A stretch of 64,000 nucleotides of DNA, from the NCBI GenBank assembly GCA_030447315.1, contig JAUJPD010000004.1, positions 55,340-119,339 of the forward strand, written 5' to 3'. Within the stretch, counting starts at the first letter, position 1. Each line of letters begins with the position of its first letter. Under the pieces are notes generated by a model. That model did no database searches. It saw nothing but the letters and a program-made list of their open reading frames with translations, and was not told where the DNA came from. Positions 9,200 through 18,485 of the stretch are shown in pieces. This stretch comes from Actinomycetota bacterium (lineage in GTDB: Bacteria; Actinomycetota; CADDZG01; WHSQ01). Both the position numbers and the translations under genes were made by a program.

Positions 9200-10464
9200 C
9201 GCTCCGCCGCCTCCTCGAACAAAGGCTGGGTCTCGGCCTCCAGGGCCGCGATCGCATCGTCGATCGTGTAGCCCTCTTCGTAGAACGCCCGGGTGAGGAT
9301 CTCCTCGGCGAGATCCTCGATCTCCGGCCACGTGGCGATGACCGGTGTACGCCGGATCGCGGGGATCCCTTGCAGGAAGACCTCCGGATGAGCAGGTGAC
9401 TGCGTCGGATCGAGGAACGCGCCGGAGCGCGCCACCTCCCTCAAGGAAGGCACGGTGCGGCCTCCGAGCGCGGCGATCGTCTGGCCCTGGCGCCCGGTGG
9501 CGAACGCGATGAAGCGGGCGGCCTGTGCGGTCCGTTCGGCGTCGCCGCCGGCCGCCAGGCAGTAGGCGTCTGAATGGAGGATGCCGGCCGGTTCCTCGGC
9601 CACGGGGAGGGCCGCCACGTCCCACTCGAGACCCAGCACCTCGCGCAGCACGGGAGTGTCGCGGCGCGAGGACAGGAACATCCCAAGCTTGCCGGTGACG
9701 AAGCGAGTCTCGAGGTCCTGCGCGGTGATCTCTTGCTCCGACGGCACCACCTTGTCGTCGCGCACGAGCGAGACGATGTACTCGAGCGCCTCCCGGGCGG
9801 CGGGATCGTCCAGCGTGAAACGGCTCGGTGTGTCGGGATCGTCGACGATCTCGCCTCCGTTCGACCACACGAAGGGCGCCAACCTGATGATGCTGGGCTC
9901 TATACCCAAGCCGTCGACCTCTCCCTTCGTGAGGGTGCGAGCGGTCTGCCTGAGGTCCTCCCACGTCCAGCCGGGCTGCGGCGGGTCGAGACCGGCCTGG
10001 CGGAACAGCTTCTCGTTGAAGTACACGACCAGCGACGAGATGTTCTGTGGCATGCACTGCAACCGGCCGTCGAAGGTGAAGGCCTCGAGGGGCTGCGGGA
10101 AATACGCATCCAGTTCGACGCCGTTCGTCTCCAGGAAGCCCTCGTACGGCTCGATCGCGCCCCGCACCACGAACTGCGCGTACTCCCGATAGTTGATCAA
10201 GAAGATCTCGGGTGCATCTCCGCCGGCGAAGGAGGTGGTCAGCTTCGCCAGGTGCTCGTCTTTCTCGGGCACCTCGACCAGATCGATCTCGAACCCGTCA
10301 GGCGAGCGCCGGAAGGCTTCGACGATCGCGCCGTAGACCTTGGTCTCCTCGGGCTCGCCCGCGACCTGAAGGCGCAGCGGGCCCTCGGTTGGGGACGCAC
10401 CGGTGCCGCTGCAGGCCGCGGCCCCTACCAACGCGAGGGCGGCGAGACAGCGCGCGGCCCTCAT
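9196..10464 (-). CDS. Extracellular solute-binding lipoprotein (sugar-type)
   Basis: MRAARCLAALALVGAAACSGTG lipobox; SBP family 1 pattern (KLTTSFAGGDAPEIFLINYREYAQFV). Start chosen at 10464; the long ORF to 11424 overlaps the permease gene. Confidence 0.88.
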   Translation of the reverse strand: MRAARCLAALALVGAAACSGTGASPTEGPLRLQVAGEPEETKVYGAIVEAFRRSPDGFEIDLVEVPEKDEHLAKLTTSFAGGDAPEIFLINYREYAQFVVRGAIEPYEGFLETNGVELDAYFPQPLEAFTFDGRLQCMPQNISSLVVYFNEKLFRQAGLDPPQPGWTWEDLRQTARTLTKGEVDGLGIEPSIIRLAPFVWSNGGEIVDDPDTPSRFTLDDPAAREALEYIVSLVRDDKVVPSEQEITAQDLETRFVTGKLGMFLSSRRDTPVLREVLGLEWDVAALPVAEEPAGILHSDAYCLAAGGDAERTAQAARFIAFATGRQGQTIAALGGRTVPSLREVARSGAFLDPTQSPAHPEVFLQGIPAIRRTPVIATWPEIEDLAEEILTRAFYEEGYTIDDAIAALEAETQPLFEEAAER

Positions 10465-11279
10465 CGCACCCCCAGCGTCTTCACGAAGAAAGACCGTTGC
10501 GCGGCGAGGAAAGCGATCACCGGTGGAGCCGTGACCATCACCGAGGCGGCCAACAAGATCGGGTGATTGGTGGGCTCGAGGGTCTGCAGAGCGCGCAGGC
10601 CCACAGACACCGTCTGCTTGTCGCCCGACGTCAGGTAGAGCAGAGGGTCGATGAAGTTGGCCCAGTGCCATCCGAAGGCCAGGACGGCTACCGCCAGGGC
10701 GACGGGAGCCGACAGCGGCCACGCGACCTTGCGCCAGATGCCGAAAGGCGACAGGTTCTCGAGCCTGGCGGCCTCGAAGAGCGTGCTGGGGAGGCGCGAG
10801 TAGGACAGTGCGAACAACAGCACGTAGAAGGGCGTCGTCGCCATCAGGGCAGGAGCGATCAGTGGCCACAAGGTGTCGACCAGGCCCAGCCACTTGAACA
10901 GGACGAAGCGCGGAACCCACAGGGCGCTCAGCGGGATCATCAATGCGACGACACTCAGCGCGATTAGGCGACGCCGGGCGCGTGGGCTTGCCACCGCGAT
11001 CGCGAAGCCCGCCCACGACGCCACCAGCACCGTGACGGGAACCGCTATCGCCACGACGATCAATGAGTTCGTCAGGTAGGTCCCCAAGGGGACGAACGCG
11101 AATACGTTTCTGTAGTTGGACCAGGTGAATCCCTGGGGAACGAGCTCGAACCCATCCGGCGGCGGAAGACCGGGCGCCCGCAGCGATCCGAGCACCATGA
11201 ACAGCAGTGGAGTGACGAACACCGTCGCCAGAGCCACGATCAGGAACCCGCGCAGGGACCGCCGAGCAGAAGATCTCAT
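10461..11279 (-). CDS. ABC sugar transporter permease (MalG-like)
   Basis: Multi-TM protein; FEAARLENLSPFGIWRKVAWPLSAP EAA-type loop; ATGA overlap with SBP gene. Confidence 0.88.
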   Translation of the reverse strand: MRSSARRSLRGFLIVALATVFVTPLLFMVLGSLRAPGLPPPDGFELVPQGFTWSNYRNVFAFVPLGTYLTNSLIVVAIAVPVTVLVASWAGFAIAVASPRARRRLIALSVVALMIPLSALWVPRFVLFKWLGLVDTLWPLIAPALMATTPFYVLLFALSYSRLPSTLFEAARLENLSPFGIWRKVAWPLSAPVALAVAVLAFGWHWANFIDPLLYLTSGDKQTVSVGLRALQTLEPTNHPILLAASVMVTAPPVIAFLAAQRSFFVKTLGVR

Positions 11280-11698
11280 GACAGCCTCCGGTAGCGTTGC
11301 GCCTCGTAGAGCAGCTTGATCGTGACCTGGTCTTGGCAGGGACCTTCCCGCAGACGGTAGGTGCCCGTCGTGGCCCCGTCTCCTTCGAAGAATATTTCCG
11401 CCTCGAAGCCTTCGTTGTCCCCACTCAAGATGACGTAGCCCGCCTCCACGGTGGCGCGAGCGAGAACGGGATACAGCTCCACGATGGAGGTCTCGGTCAC
11501 GGCGCGAGCGCCGAGGAAGCCTCCCTCTACCTCGATCTGGTCCACGACCCCCCACTCGTCGAGAGGGATGTCGCGCGGCAAGAGAGAGAGATCTTCCACC
11601 GGCTCGGGTAGTGCGCAGACCCGGGGAGCCGAGGCCCCCGAGCCGCCGCAGGCGGCCAGGGGGCCGAGCAGGGCGGCGACCAAGGCGACTCGCCTCAC
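11276..11698 (-). CDS. Small putative lipoprotein, paralog of the one at 6087-6509
   Basis: 140 aa; MRRVALVAALLGPLAACGGSG lipobox; GDNEGFEAEIFFEGDGATTGTYRLREGPCQDQVTIKL. Confidence 0.7.
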   Translation of the reverse strand: MRRVALVAALLGPLAACGGSGASAPRVCALPEPVEDLSLLPRDIPLDEWGVVDQIEVEGGFLGARAVTETSIVELYPVLARATVEAGYVILSGDNEGFEAEIFFEGDGATTGTYRLREGPCQDQVTIKLLYEAQRYRRLS

Positions 11699-11752
11699 GG
11701 ATCTCCTGTCTCGTCGGATGGAAGGGCTCCAGGTAAGCTAAATGCTGGGGAG

Positions 11753-12999
11753 GTGGTAGTGGCGATGGGTGATGGACGGGCATCTCGACGCGCCCCGGCG
11801 CGCGTGGCGGCGGCCTCCCTCGCGGTCTGTCTGGTGGCCGCGCTCGCGCCCCCTGCCGGCGCCGTTCCCGGAGTGACCCGGCGCCGCATCAAGATCGGCG
11901 TTCACGCATCCTTGACCGGCGCCGCGCCGCTGCCGGCGAGCTCGGCCGAAGAAGGCACGCGTCTGTTGTGGGAGTGGCTCGAGGCGGTCGACCGGCCGAT
12001 CAACCGCCGCCACGTCGACGTGGTCATCAAGAACGACAACTACAACCCCTCCCAGGCCGTGGCCGTCTGTAAGGAGATGGTCGAACAAGACGGCGTGTTC
12101 CTGTTGAGCAGCCTGGTCTCGGGCTCTTACGGCGGAGACCAGAGCATGAGCTGCGCGCGCTACGCGGCAAGCGTGGGCGTTCCTTACGTGACGATCGGCG
12201 CCTACAAGCTCGGCGTGGACAAGTTGCGCAACTACTTCTCGGTCACCCAGCCGATGGAGGAGCAAGCTCCTCGGCTGGCCGATCACCTGGTCTCGGACCT
12301 GGGGGCGAGACGCGAGAAGAACGGCATCGTTCGGGTCAACACGCCTTCGTACGAGAGGGTGCACGACCGCTTCGTGGCCGCCATGACGAAGAGGAAGGCT
12401 CCGGTCACCTACGACCGGGCCGTCCCCAAGGCGGCCGGCACCACCGAGGCCCAGCTCGTGGTGCAAGAGATGAAAGCGGCGGGGGTCGAGAACGTCACGA
12501 TGCTGGTGTCTCCGATCTTCTTCCTGCAGGTCCTGCAGGCGGCCAAGACCCAGGATTACTCGCCGCTATGGAACGGCGTGGGTCTCACGATGACGGTCAG
12601 CGACGAGATCGTCCGCTTCGGTTGTCGCAACGGGACGATCGACGGAGCCCGGTTCCTGTCGTTCCTTCCCGCCTTCGGAGACCGCAACGCCTTCGATCGC
12701 GTCCACGACCGCGCCATGGAGAGGGTCTATCCGAACGCGGGCGGCGGCGACGCGGTGACGTGGCTGGGGTGGGCGACCTCCAAGGCCCTGAAGGACATGC
12801 TGGAGCTGCCCGGGCGACGCCTGACTCGCGCCGCTTCATCCGCCTCGCGCAGAGCGGCAAGAGGATGCGCACCGGCATCTTGCCGCCGGTCCGCTTCACC
12901 AAGGCCGACCACTTCGCCGGCGCCTCCACCCATGTCTTGAAAGCACGCTGTTCGGATCAGCGGTGGCACACGGCGCGGAGGTTCGTGAAGGACTTCTAG
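11753..12999 (+). CDS. ABC-type branched-chain amino acid (Leu/Ile/Val-type) substrate-binding protein; apparent frameshift near 12.81-12.84 kb
   Basis: Frame 1 IKIGVHASLTGAAPLPASSAEEG...TWLGWATSKALKDMLELPG, continuing in another frame as TPDSRRFIRLAQSGKRMRTGILPPVRFTKADHFAGASTHVLKARCSDQRWHTARRFVKDF*. Confidence 0.8.
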
Positions 13000-13991
13000 C
13001 GAAGGGCGAGCCGTTTGGCCGCAGCTTCGTATTGCTTGCCCGCGTGATAGCTCGACCGCACGAGGGGGCCGGACTCGACCCAGGCGAATCCCAGCTCCTC
13101 TTCACCGTAGGTCTTGTAGCGCCGGAACTCGTCCGGATGCACCCAGCGGTCGACCGGCAGGTGCCAGGAGACGGTGGGCTGCAGGTATTGGCCGATCGTG
13201 ACGATGTCGCACCCGGTCGCGCGAAGGTCCCGAAGCGCCTCGTAGACCTCTTGTTCGGTCTCGCCCATCCCCACGATGAGGTTGGATTTCGTCACCTGAT
13301 CCGGTCGCAGCTCCTTGGCCCACACGAGCAGATCGAGGCTGGCTCGGTAACCGAAGCCGGGCCGGATCGAGGAATGGAGCCGTACCACGGTCTCCAGATT
13401 GTGAGCGAGGACGTCGGGGCGAGCTTGGATGACGCGCTCCAGCGAGCGGCGCGGCTCCTCCTTACGGCCTTTGAAGTCCGGGATCAGCACCTCGATCCCG
13501 CAAGCGGGCATCTCTCGCCGCACGGCTTCGATCGTGGCGGCCCAATGCGCCGACGCGGCATCGTCTCGGTCGTCTCTCGCGACACCGGTGATGACGGCGA
13601 ACCTCAGGCCCATGAGCCTGACCGCCTCGGCCACCTTGTTCGGCTCGTCGACGTCCAGTGCCTGGGGCTTGGCCGTCATGACGTCGCAGAAGCCGCATCG
13701 CCTGGTGCAGAGGTCCCCGCACAGGAGGAAGGTCGCTTCGCGCGCTTCCCAACACTCATAGATATTGGGGCAGGCGGCTTGTTCGCAAACGGTCGCGAGG
13801 CCACGATCGCGCATGATGTTGCGAAGCTCGGTGAAGTTATCTCCCTGCTGAACCCGCACCTTGAGCCACTCGGGCTTGCGGGTGGGGCGGCCGCCGGCTT
13901 CGCCGGGGGCCGCGTGCATGGGAACCCCCCGCCGCAGGTCCCTGTCGATCTCGGCGCGCGTCTTGATCGTCGGCTGCAGGACCTGTGCCAT
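12996..13991 (-). CDS. lipA: Lipoyl synthase
   Basis: Radical SAM CTRRCGFCDV; N-terminal CEQAACPNIYECWE. Confidence 0.97.
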   Translation of the reverse strand: MAQVLQPTIKTRAEIDRDLRRGVPMHAAPGEAGGRPTRKPEWLKVRVQQGDNFTELRNIMRDRGLATVCEQAACPNIYECWEAREATFLLCGDLCTRRCGFCDVMTAKPQALDVDEPNKVAEAVRLMGLRFAVITGVARDDRDDAASAHWAATIEAVRREMPACGIEVLIPDFKGRKEEPRRSLERVIQARPDVLAHNLETVVRLHSSIRPGFGYRASLDLLVWAKELRPDQVTKSNLIVGMGETEQEVYEALRDLRATGCDIVTIGQYLQPTVSWHLPVDRWVHPDEFRRYKTYGEEELGFAWVESGPLVRSSYHAGKQYEAAAKRLALR

Positions 13992-14062
13992 CAGGCCGAC
14001 CGACCGTTCTGACGTCCTAGAGCCATCGCCGGCGGTGGCTCAGTTAGCAGAGAAGGGGGCAT

Positions 14063-15067
14063 CTAGTAGTCCGCTAGCTTGCGCATCTCTTGCTCTAGCG
14101 TGTCCACGTTGGGCATGAACCAGTGCTCGAGGGTCGGCGCGTAGGGCATGGCCGGAACGTGGGGGCCGGCGATCCGCTTGATGGGGGCATCCAGCTCGAA
14201 CATGGCGTGCTCGGCTATCTGAGCAGCCACCTCGGCCCCCACTCCGAGGAACTTGTTGTCCTCGTACACGATCATCGCCTTGCTCGTTCGGGCCACCGAT
14301 TCGAGCACGGTCTCGGTGTCCAGCGGAAAGATGCTTCGTAGATCGATGACCTCGACCTCGATGCCGTCGCCGGCCAACCTCTCGGCGGCCTCGAGGCAGA
14401 AGTGGTGCATCAGACCGTATGAGACGACCGTCAGATCGCGGCCCGGCCGGCGGATCTCCGCCTTGCCGAACGGCACTGTGTAGCGCTCATCGGGCACCTC
14501 GCCTTTGACGAGGCGATAGGTCTTCTTGTGCTCGAGGTAGATCACCGGATCGGGATCTTCGAGGGCCTGGATCAGCATCCCCTTGGCGTCGTACGGGGTC
14601 GATGGCACCACAACCTTCAGTCCGGGAACGTGGGCGTACAGAGCCTCTACCGACTGCGAGTGATACAGCGCGCCATGAACGCCACCTCCGTACGGCGCGC
14701 GGATCACCATCGGGACGGTGAAGTCGCCGTTGGAGCGGTACCGGATACGAGCTGCTTCTTGGGTGATCTGGTTGAAGGCCGGGAAGCTGAAGTCCGCGAA
14801 CTGCATCTCCGCCACCGGGATCATCCCGTCGATCGCGAGGCCGATACCGACGCCGGCGATCAAGGCCTCGTCGAGCGGCGTGTCGATGACCCGGTCCTCG
14901 CCGAACTCGTCCAGGAAGCCCATCGTCACCCGGAAGACGCCGCCGCGGGCGCCGACGTCTTCGCCCAGGACGATCACACGATCGTCCCGTTTCATCTCTT
15001 CGAACAGCGTGTCGTGGATCGCTTGGACCATGTTCTTCTCGGTCGTGGGGCCGTTTGTCTCGGGCAT
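14063..15067 (-). CDS. 2-oxoacid dehydrogenase E1 component, beta subunit (PDH/BCKDH type)
   Basis: VIVLGEDVGARGGVFRVTMGF...DTPLDEALIAGVGIGLAIDGM...EMQFADF. Confidence 0.93.
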   Translation of the reverse strand: MPETNGPTTEKNMVQAIHDTLFEEMKRDDRVIVLGEDVGARGGVFRVTMGFLDEFGEDRVIDTPLDEALIAGVGIGLAIDGMIPVAEMQFADFSFPAFNQITQEAARIRYRSNGDFTVPMVIRAPYGGGVHGALYHSQSVEALYAHVPGLKVVVPSTPYDAKGMLIQALEDPDPVIYLEHKKTYRLVKGEVPDERYTVPFGKAEIRRPGRDLTVVSYGLMHHFCLEAAERLAGDGIEVEVIDLRSIFPLDTETVLESVARTSKAMIVYEDNKFLGVGAEVAAQIAEHAMFELDAPIKRIAGPHVPAMPYAPTLEHWFMPNVDTLEQEMRKLADY

Positions 15068-15069
15068 CG

Positions 15070-16080
15070 TTATCTCACCTCCACACGCTCGGCGTAGACG
15101 TTGTCGTAGGCCGTGGTCGGGTCCGGGAAGTCGGCCTCCTCGGCCTGCGCCGCCTGCTCGTCGACGGTGGTCTTCGTCTCGTCACGCATCTCTTGGATCC
15201 GAGCGTCGTCGATCATCTCGACCGATCTCAGGTATGCCTCGAAGCGAGGGATCGGATCCTTGGCCTTCCACTCCTCGACCTCTTCCTTCTTGCGATAGGT
15301 CCGATCGTCGTCATCGGAGGTGTGTGAATAGTGCCGGTAGGTCAAGAGCTCGACCAGGGAAGCACCCTCACCGGCACGCGCACGGTCGACCGCTTCTTTC
15401 GTCAGCTTGTAGGCCTCCAGGACGTCGTTACCGTCTCCGACCGCCCCCGGCATGCCGTAGCCCTGAGCCCGGCCGTGCACGGAGCCGGCGACCTGCTTGC
15501 TCACGTGAACGCTGATCGCGTACTGGTTGTTCTCCACGACCAACACCAACGGAAGCTTGTGTATCCCGGCGAAGTTCATCGCGCCGTGCCAGTCGCCCTC
15601 GGATGTGCCGCCCTCGCCGCACCAGGTGCCCACGACCGCGTCGCTGCGCTTGAGCTTCTTGGACAGCGCGATCCCGGCCGCATGCAGGCACTGGGTCGCG
15701 ATCGGAGACGAGCCCGTGATGATGTTGCGGTCCTTCGCGCCCCAGTGCGCGGGCATCTGCCGTCCCCCCGAAGAAGGATCGTCCTTCTTGCCGAAGAGAC
15801 CCAAGAAGACGTCCTTGGGGGTGAAGCCGGCCACCAGAGCAAGAGCCAGGTCCCGGTAGTAAGGGCAGAAGACGTCTTTACCCCGCTCGAACGCCCACGC
15901 CGAACCCACCTGCGCCGCCTCGTGACCGGACACGGGTACAACGAACGGCGCCTTGCCCTGGCGGTTGAGACCCCACTGGCGCTCGTCGCAGTAACGAGCA
16001 GTGAGCATGAAGCGGTACATCTCGATCAGGTCCTCTTCTTTGAGGCCCAACTCGGTGTGTCTGTCTGTGCCCTTTGCCAT
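15070..16080 (-). CDS. 2-oxoacid dehydrogenase E1 component, alpha subunit (PDH/BCKDH type)
   Basis: YRFMLTARYCDERQWGLNRQGKAPFVVPVSGHEAAQVGSAWAF; TPP motif GEGGTSEGDWHGAMNFAG...VENNQYAIS. Confidence 0.93.
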   Translation of the reverse strand: MAKGTDRHTELGLKEEDLIEMYRFMLTARYCDERQWGLNRQGKAPFVVPVSGHEAAQVGSAWAFERGKDVFCPYYRDLALALVAGFTPKDVFLGLFGKKDDPSSGGRQMPAHWGAKDRNIITGSSPIATQCLHAAGIALSKKLKRSDAVVGTWCGEGGTSEGDWHGAMNFAGIHKLPLVLVVENNQYAISVHVSKQVAGSVHGRAQGYGMPGAVGDGNDVLEAYKLTKEAVDRARAGEGASLVELLTYRHYSHTSDDDDRTYRKKEEVEEWKAKDPIPRFEAYLRSVEMIDDARIQEMRDETKTTVDEQAAQAEEADFPDPTTAYDNVYAERVEVR

Positions 16081-16117
16081 TTCAGGTTCTCCTCCTCGAG
16101 ACGCCTGTCTCTTCTTC

Positions 16118-16837
16118 TTAGTTGGTGGACAAGACTCCGCCGACGGACGGGCCCGGTGCGACCAAGGATGCCGGTGGAGCCCATACGAGCTCGCGCTGAA
16201 ACACGCGCGCCACGTGCTTCGCCGCCAGGGACGCCACGGCTTCCACGCCGTGCTCGACGCCGGTCTCGTTGGCGACCGAGGTCACCCAGCGGTCCTGGAT
16301 CCCGCACGGAACGATGCCTCGGAACATCGACAGGTCGGTGGTGACGTTGAACGCGAACCCATGCATGGTGATACCTCGGGTGATCTTGACGCCGATCGCG
16401 CCGATCTTGTTCTGCCCGACCCATACGCCGGTGTGTTCGGGATCGCGAGCGGCCTCAACCCCAAGGTCTGCGGCCATCGCTATCACTACGTCTTCGAGGT
16501 TGCGGAGGTAACTCAACACGTCGTAACGCTCGCCCAACTTCATTATCGGGTAGCCCACCAGCTGACCGGGGCCGTGATAGGTGGCGCGGCCCCCGCGGTC
16601 GACGTTGTAGAGGCCGATCCCCCGCCCCGCCATCTCGGCTTCGCCGTACACGAGATCGGATCCATCGGCGCGCCGGCCCAACGTGTAGGTGTCAGGGTGC
16701 TCGAGCAGCATCAAGGCGTCCCCGCGCTCGCCGTCCAGGACCGAGAGATAGAGCTCCTTCTGCCACGCCCACGCGGCCGGGTAGTCGACCCGGCCCAGCC
16801 ACGAGGCCGTAACAGAAGGATCTGCCGTAGAGATCAT
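16118..16837 (-). CDS. lipB: Octanoyltransferase
   Basis: LEHPDTYTLGRR, DRGGRATYHGPGQLVGYPI, NKIGAIGVKITRGITMHGFAFNV; ATG overlaps E2 stop (TGATG, 16835-16839). Confidence 0.95.
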   Translation of the reverse strand: MISTADPSVTASWLGRVDYPAAWAWQKELYLSVLDGERGDALMLLEHPDTYTLGRRADGSDLVYGEAEMAGRGIGLYNVDRGGRATYHGPGQLVGYPIMKLGERYDVLSYLRNLEDVVIAMAADLGVEAARDPEHTGVWVGQNKIGAIGVKITRGITMHGFAFNVTTDLSMFRGIVPCGIQDRWVTSVANETGVEHGVEAVASLAAKHVARVFQRELVWAPPASLVAPGPSVGGVLSTN

Positions 16838-18338
16838 CACTCGAACTGAGAGAGGTCGGAGGTGAAGTCGGTGGTCTCGATGCGCTCGCGGAGACGAGCC
16901 AGGAACTTCGCTGCTTCTGCACCGTCGATCGTGCGATGGTCCCACGACATCGACAAGAACCCCATGCTGCGGACCGCGATCGCGTCCTCGTCCGTCACGA
17001 CGACCCGCTTCTGGATCGCTTCGAATCCGAGGATCCCCGTTTGGCCTCTGGGGATGATCGGGACCGAGATGATCGAGCCGAAGGGCCGGGGTTGGTGATC
17101 GTGAACGTCCCGCCGGCGAGGTCATCCGGAGACAGCTTCTTGGTCCGAGCGCGTGGCGACGTCGTTCACCGCACGAGCCAACCCGACCAGGTTCTTCTCG
17201 TCGGCGCCCTTGATGACGGGGACGATGAGTCCCCCTCCCTCCAAAGCCACAGCGATCCCGAGATTGACGTAATGCTTGACGAGGTTCGCCTGGTTGCCCT
17301 CGTCGAAGGACGAGTTCACCTCCGGCATCTCCATCAAGGTGTCGCACACGACCTTGCACAAGAACGGCATGTAGGTGAGCGAGAAGCCCTCGCGCTTCTT
17401 GAAGTTGTCTTTCACCCTCGCCCGCAGCGACGCGACGTGGGACCAGTCCGCCTCCACCGCGTTCCATGCACGGGCGCTCTCGAGCGAGGCAGCAACCATG
17501 TGCTCGGCCGTGCGCCGCCGGATGTTCGTCCATGGGACGAGCTCCTCGCGCTCCCCCGCACCCGCGCCGCGGCGGCCGGGGCAGGCGCCTGCTCGGGCTG
17601 TCTCTGGGGCTCGGGGGCCGGGGCCGGCTCGGCGGAAGAAGCAGAGCGCGGCCGGCCGCGCCTTTCTTTCCTCGACGGATCTAAGAACGTCTTGCTTGCG
17701 GATGCGCCCCCCGGTACCGGTCCCTCGAGCTCGGCGAGGTCGATACCGTGTTCGTCGGCGAGGCGACGCACGAGGGGCGAGATGATGCCTCTCTTGGAGA
17801 TGTCCCCCGGCCTGCCGCTCGCAGCCGGAGCCGACGCGCCGGCGTGAGCCGGTTCCTCGGTGGGGACATCGGGGGCCTGGGAGCGGCCGTTGGAGCCGGA
17901 GGCGACCTTCTGGTCCGCGCTCGGGGCTTCCGTCTCGCTGCCCTCAGAGGCCTGTGAGTCGAGCTGTTGCAGGGGAAGCGTCGGCGTCCTGCTCGCCCTG
18001 GGACTCGGCCTGTGGGCTCGGCGGGGGCGGGGCCTGGTCCTCTCCGGCGTCGGGGGTCCTCGCCGGTCCTCCGGGGCCTCGTCCGTCGTCGCCGCCGCGC
18101 TGCCCTCGCCGATGATCGCCAGCGCGGTCCCCACCTTCACGGTGTCACCTTCTTGCACGAGGATCTTCTGCAGCGTCCCCGAGGCAGACGAAGGCACCTC
18201 GGAGTCGACCTTGTCCGTCGAGATCTCTACCAGGAGGTCGTCCGCGGCGACCTGGTCGCCCTCTTGCTTGAGCCACTTCGTGATCGTGCCTTCTACGACG
18301 GTCTCGCCGAGCTGCGGCATCTTGATCTCGGTTCCCAT
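16837..18338 (-). CDS. Dihydrolipoamide acyltransferase E2 component; multiple apparent frameshifts
   Basis: Lipoyl domain [28 protein letters not shown]...[14 protein letters not shown]3-binding [21 protein letters not shown]; catalytic domain in other frames ([26 protein letters not shown]...[48 protein letters not shown]...FTSDLSQFE*). Confidence 0.88.
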
Positions 18339-18485
18339 GCGACAGGACCCCTTGTGCGACGAACCTGGGTGTGTGTAAGGAAGGCGTCCAGAGTACCCGC
18401 CCCCGACTGCGTGACCGGCTAGGAGCCGACGCCGGTTGAGCGGGGCCTCGGCACCCGCACTACACGACGTTCCGTGATGCCGGTG

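Noticed and set aside
9196-11424. 742-aa extended ORF upstream of the SBP
   Set aside because: N-terminal ~320 aa overlap the MalG permease in another frame; the lipobox start at 10464 is the natural one.
12963-14012. 349-aa plus-strand ORF
   Set aside because: Opposite strand of lipA, which has unmistakable radical-SAM motifs.
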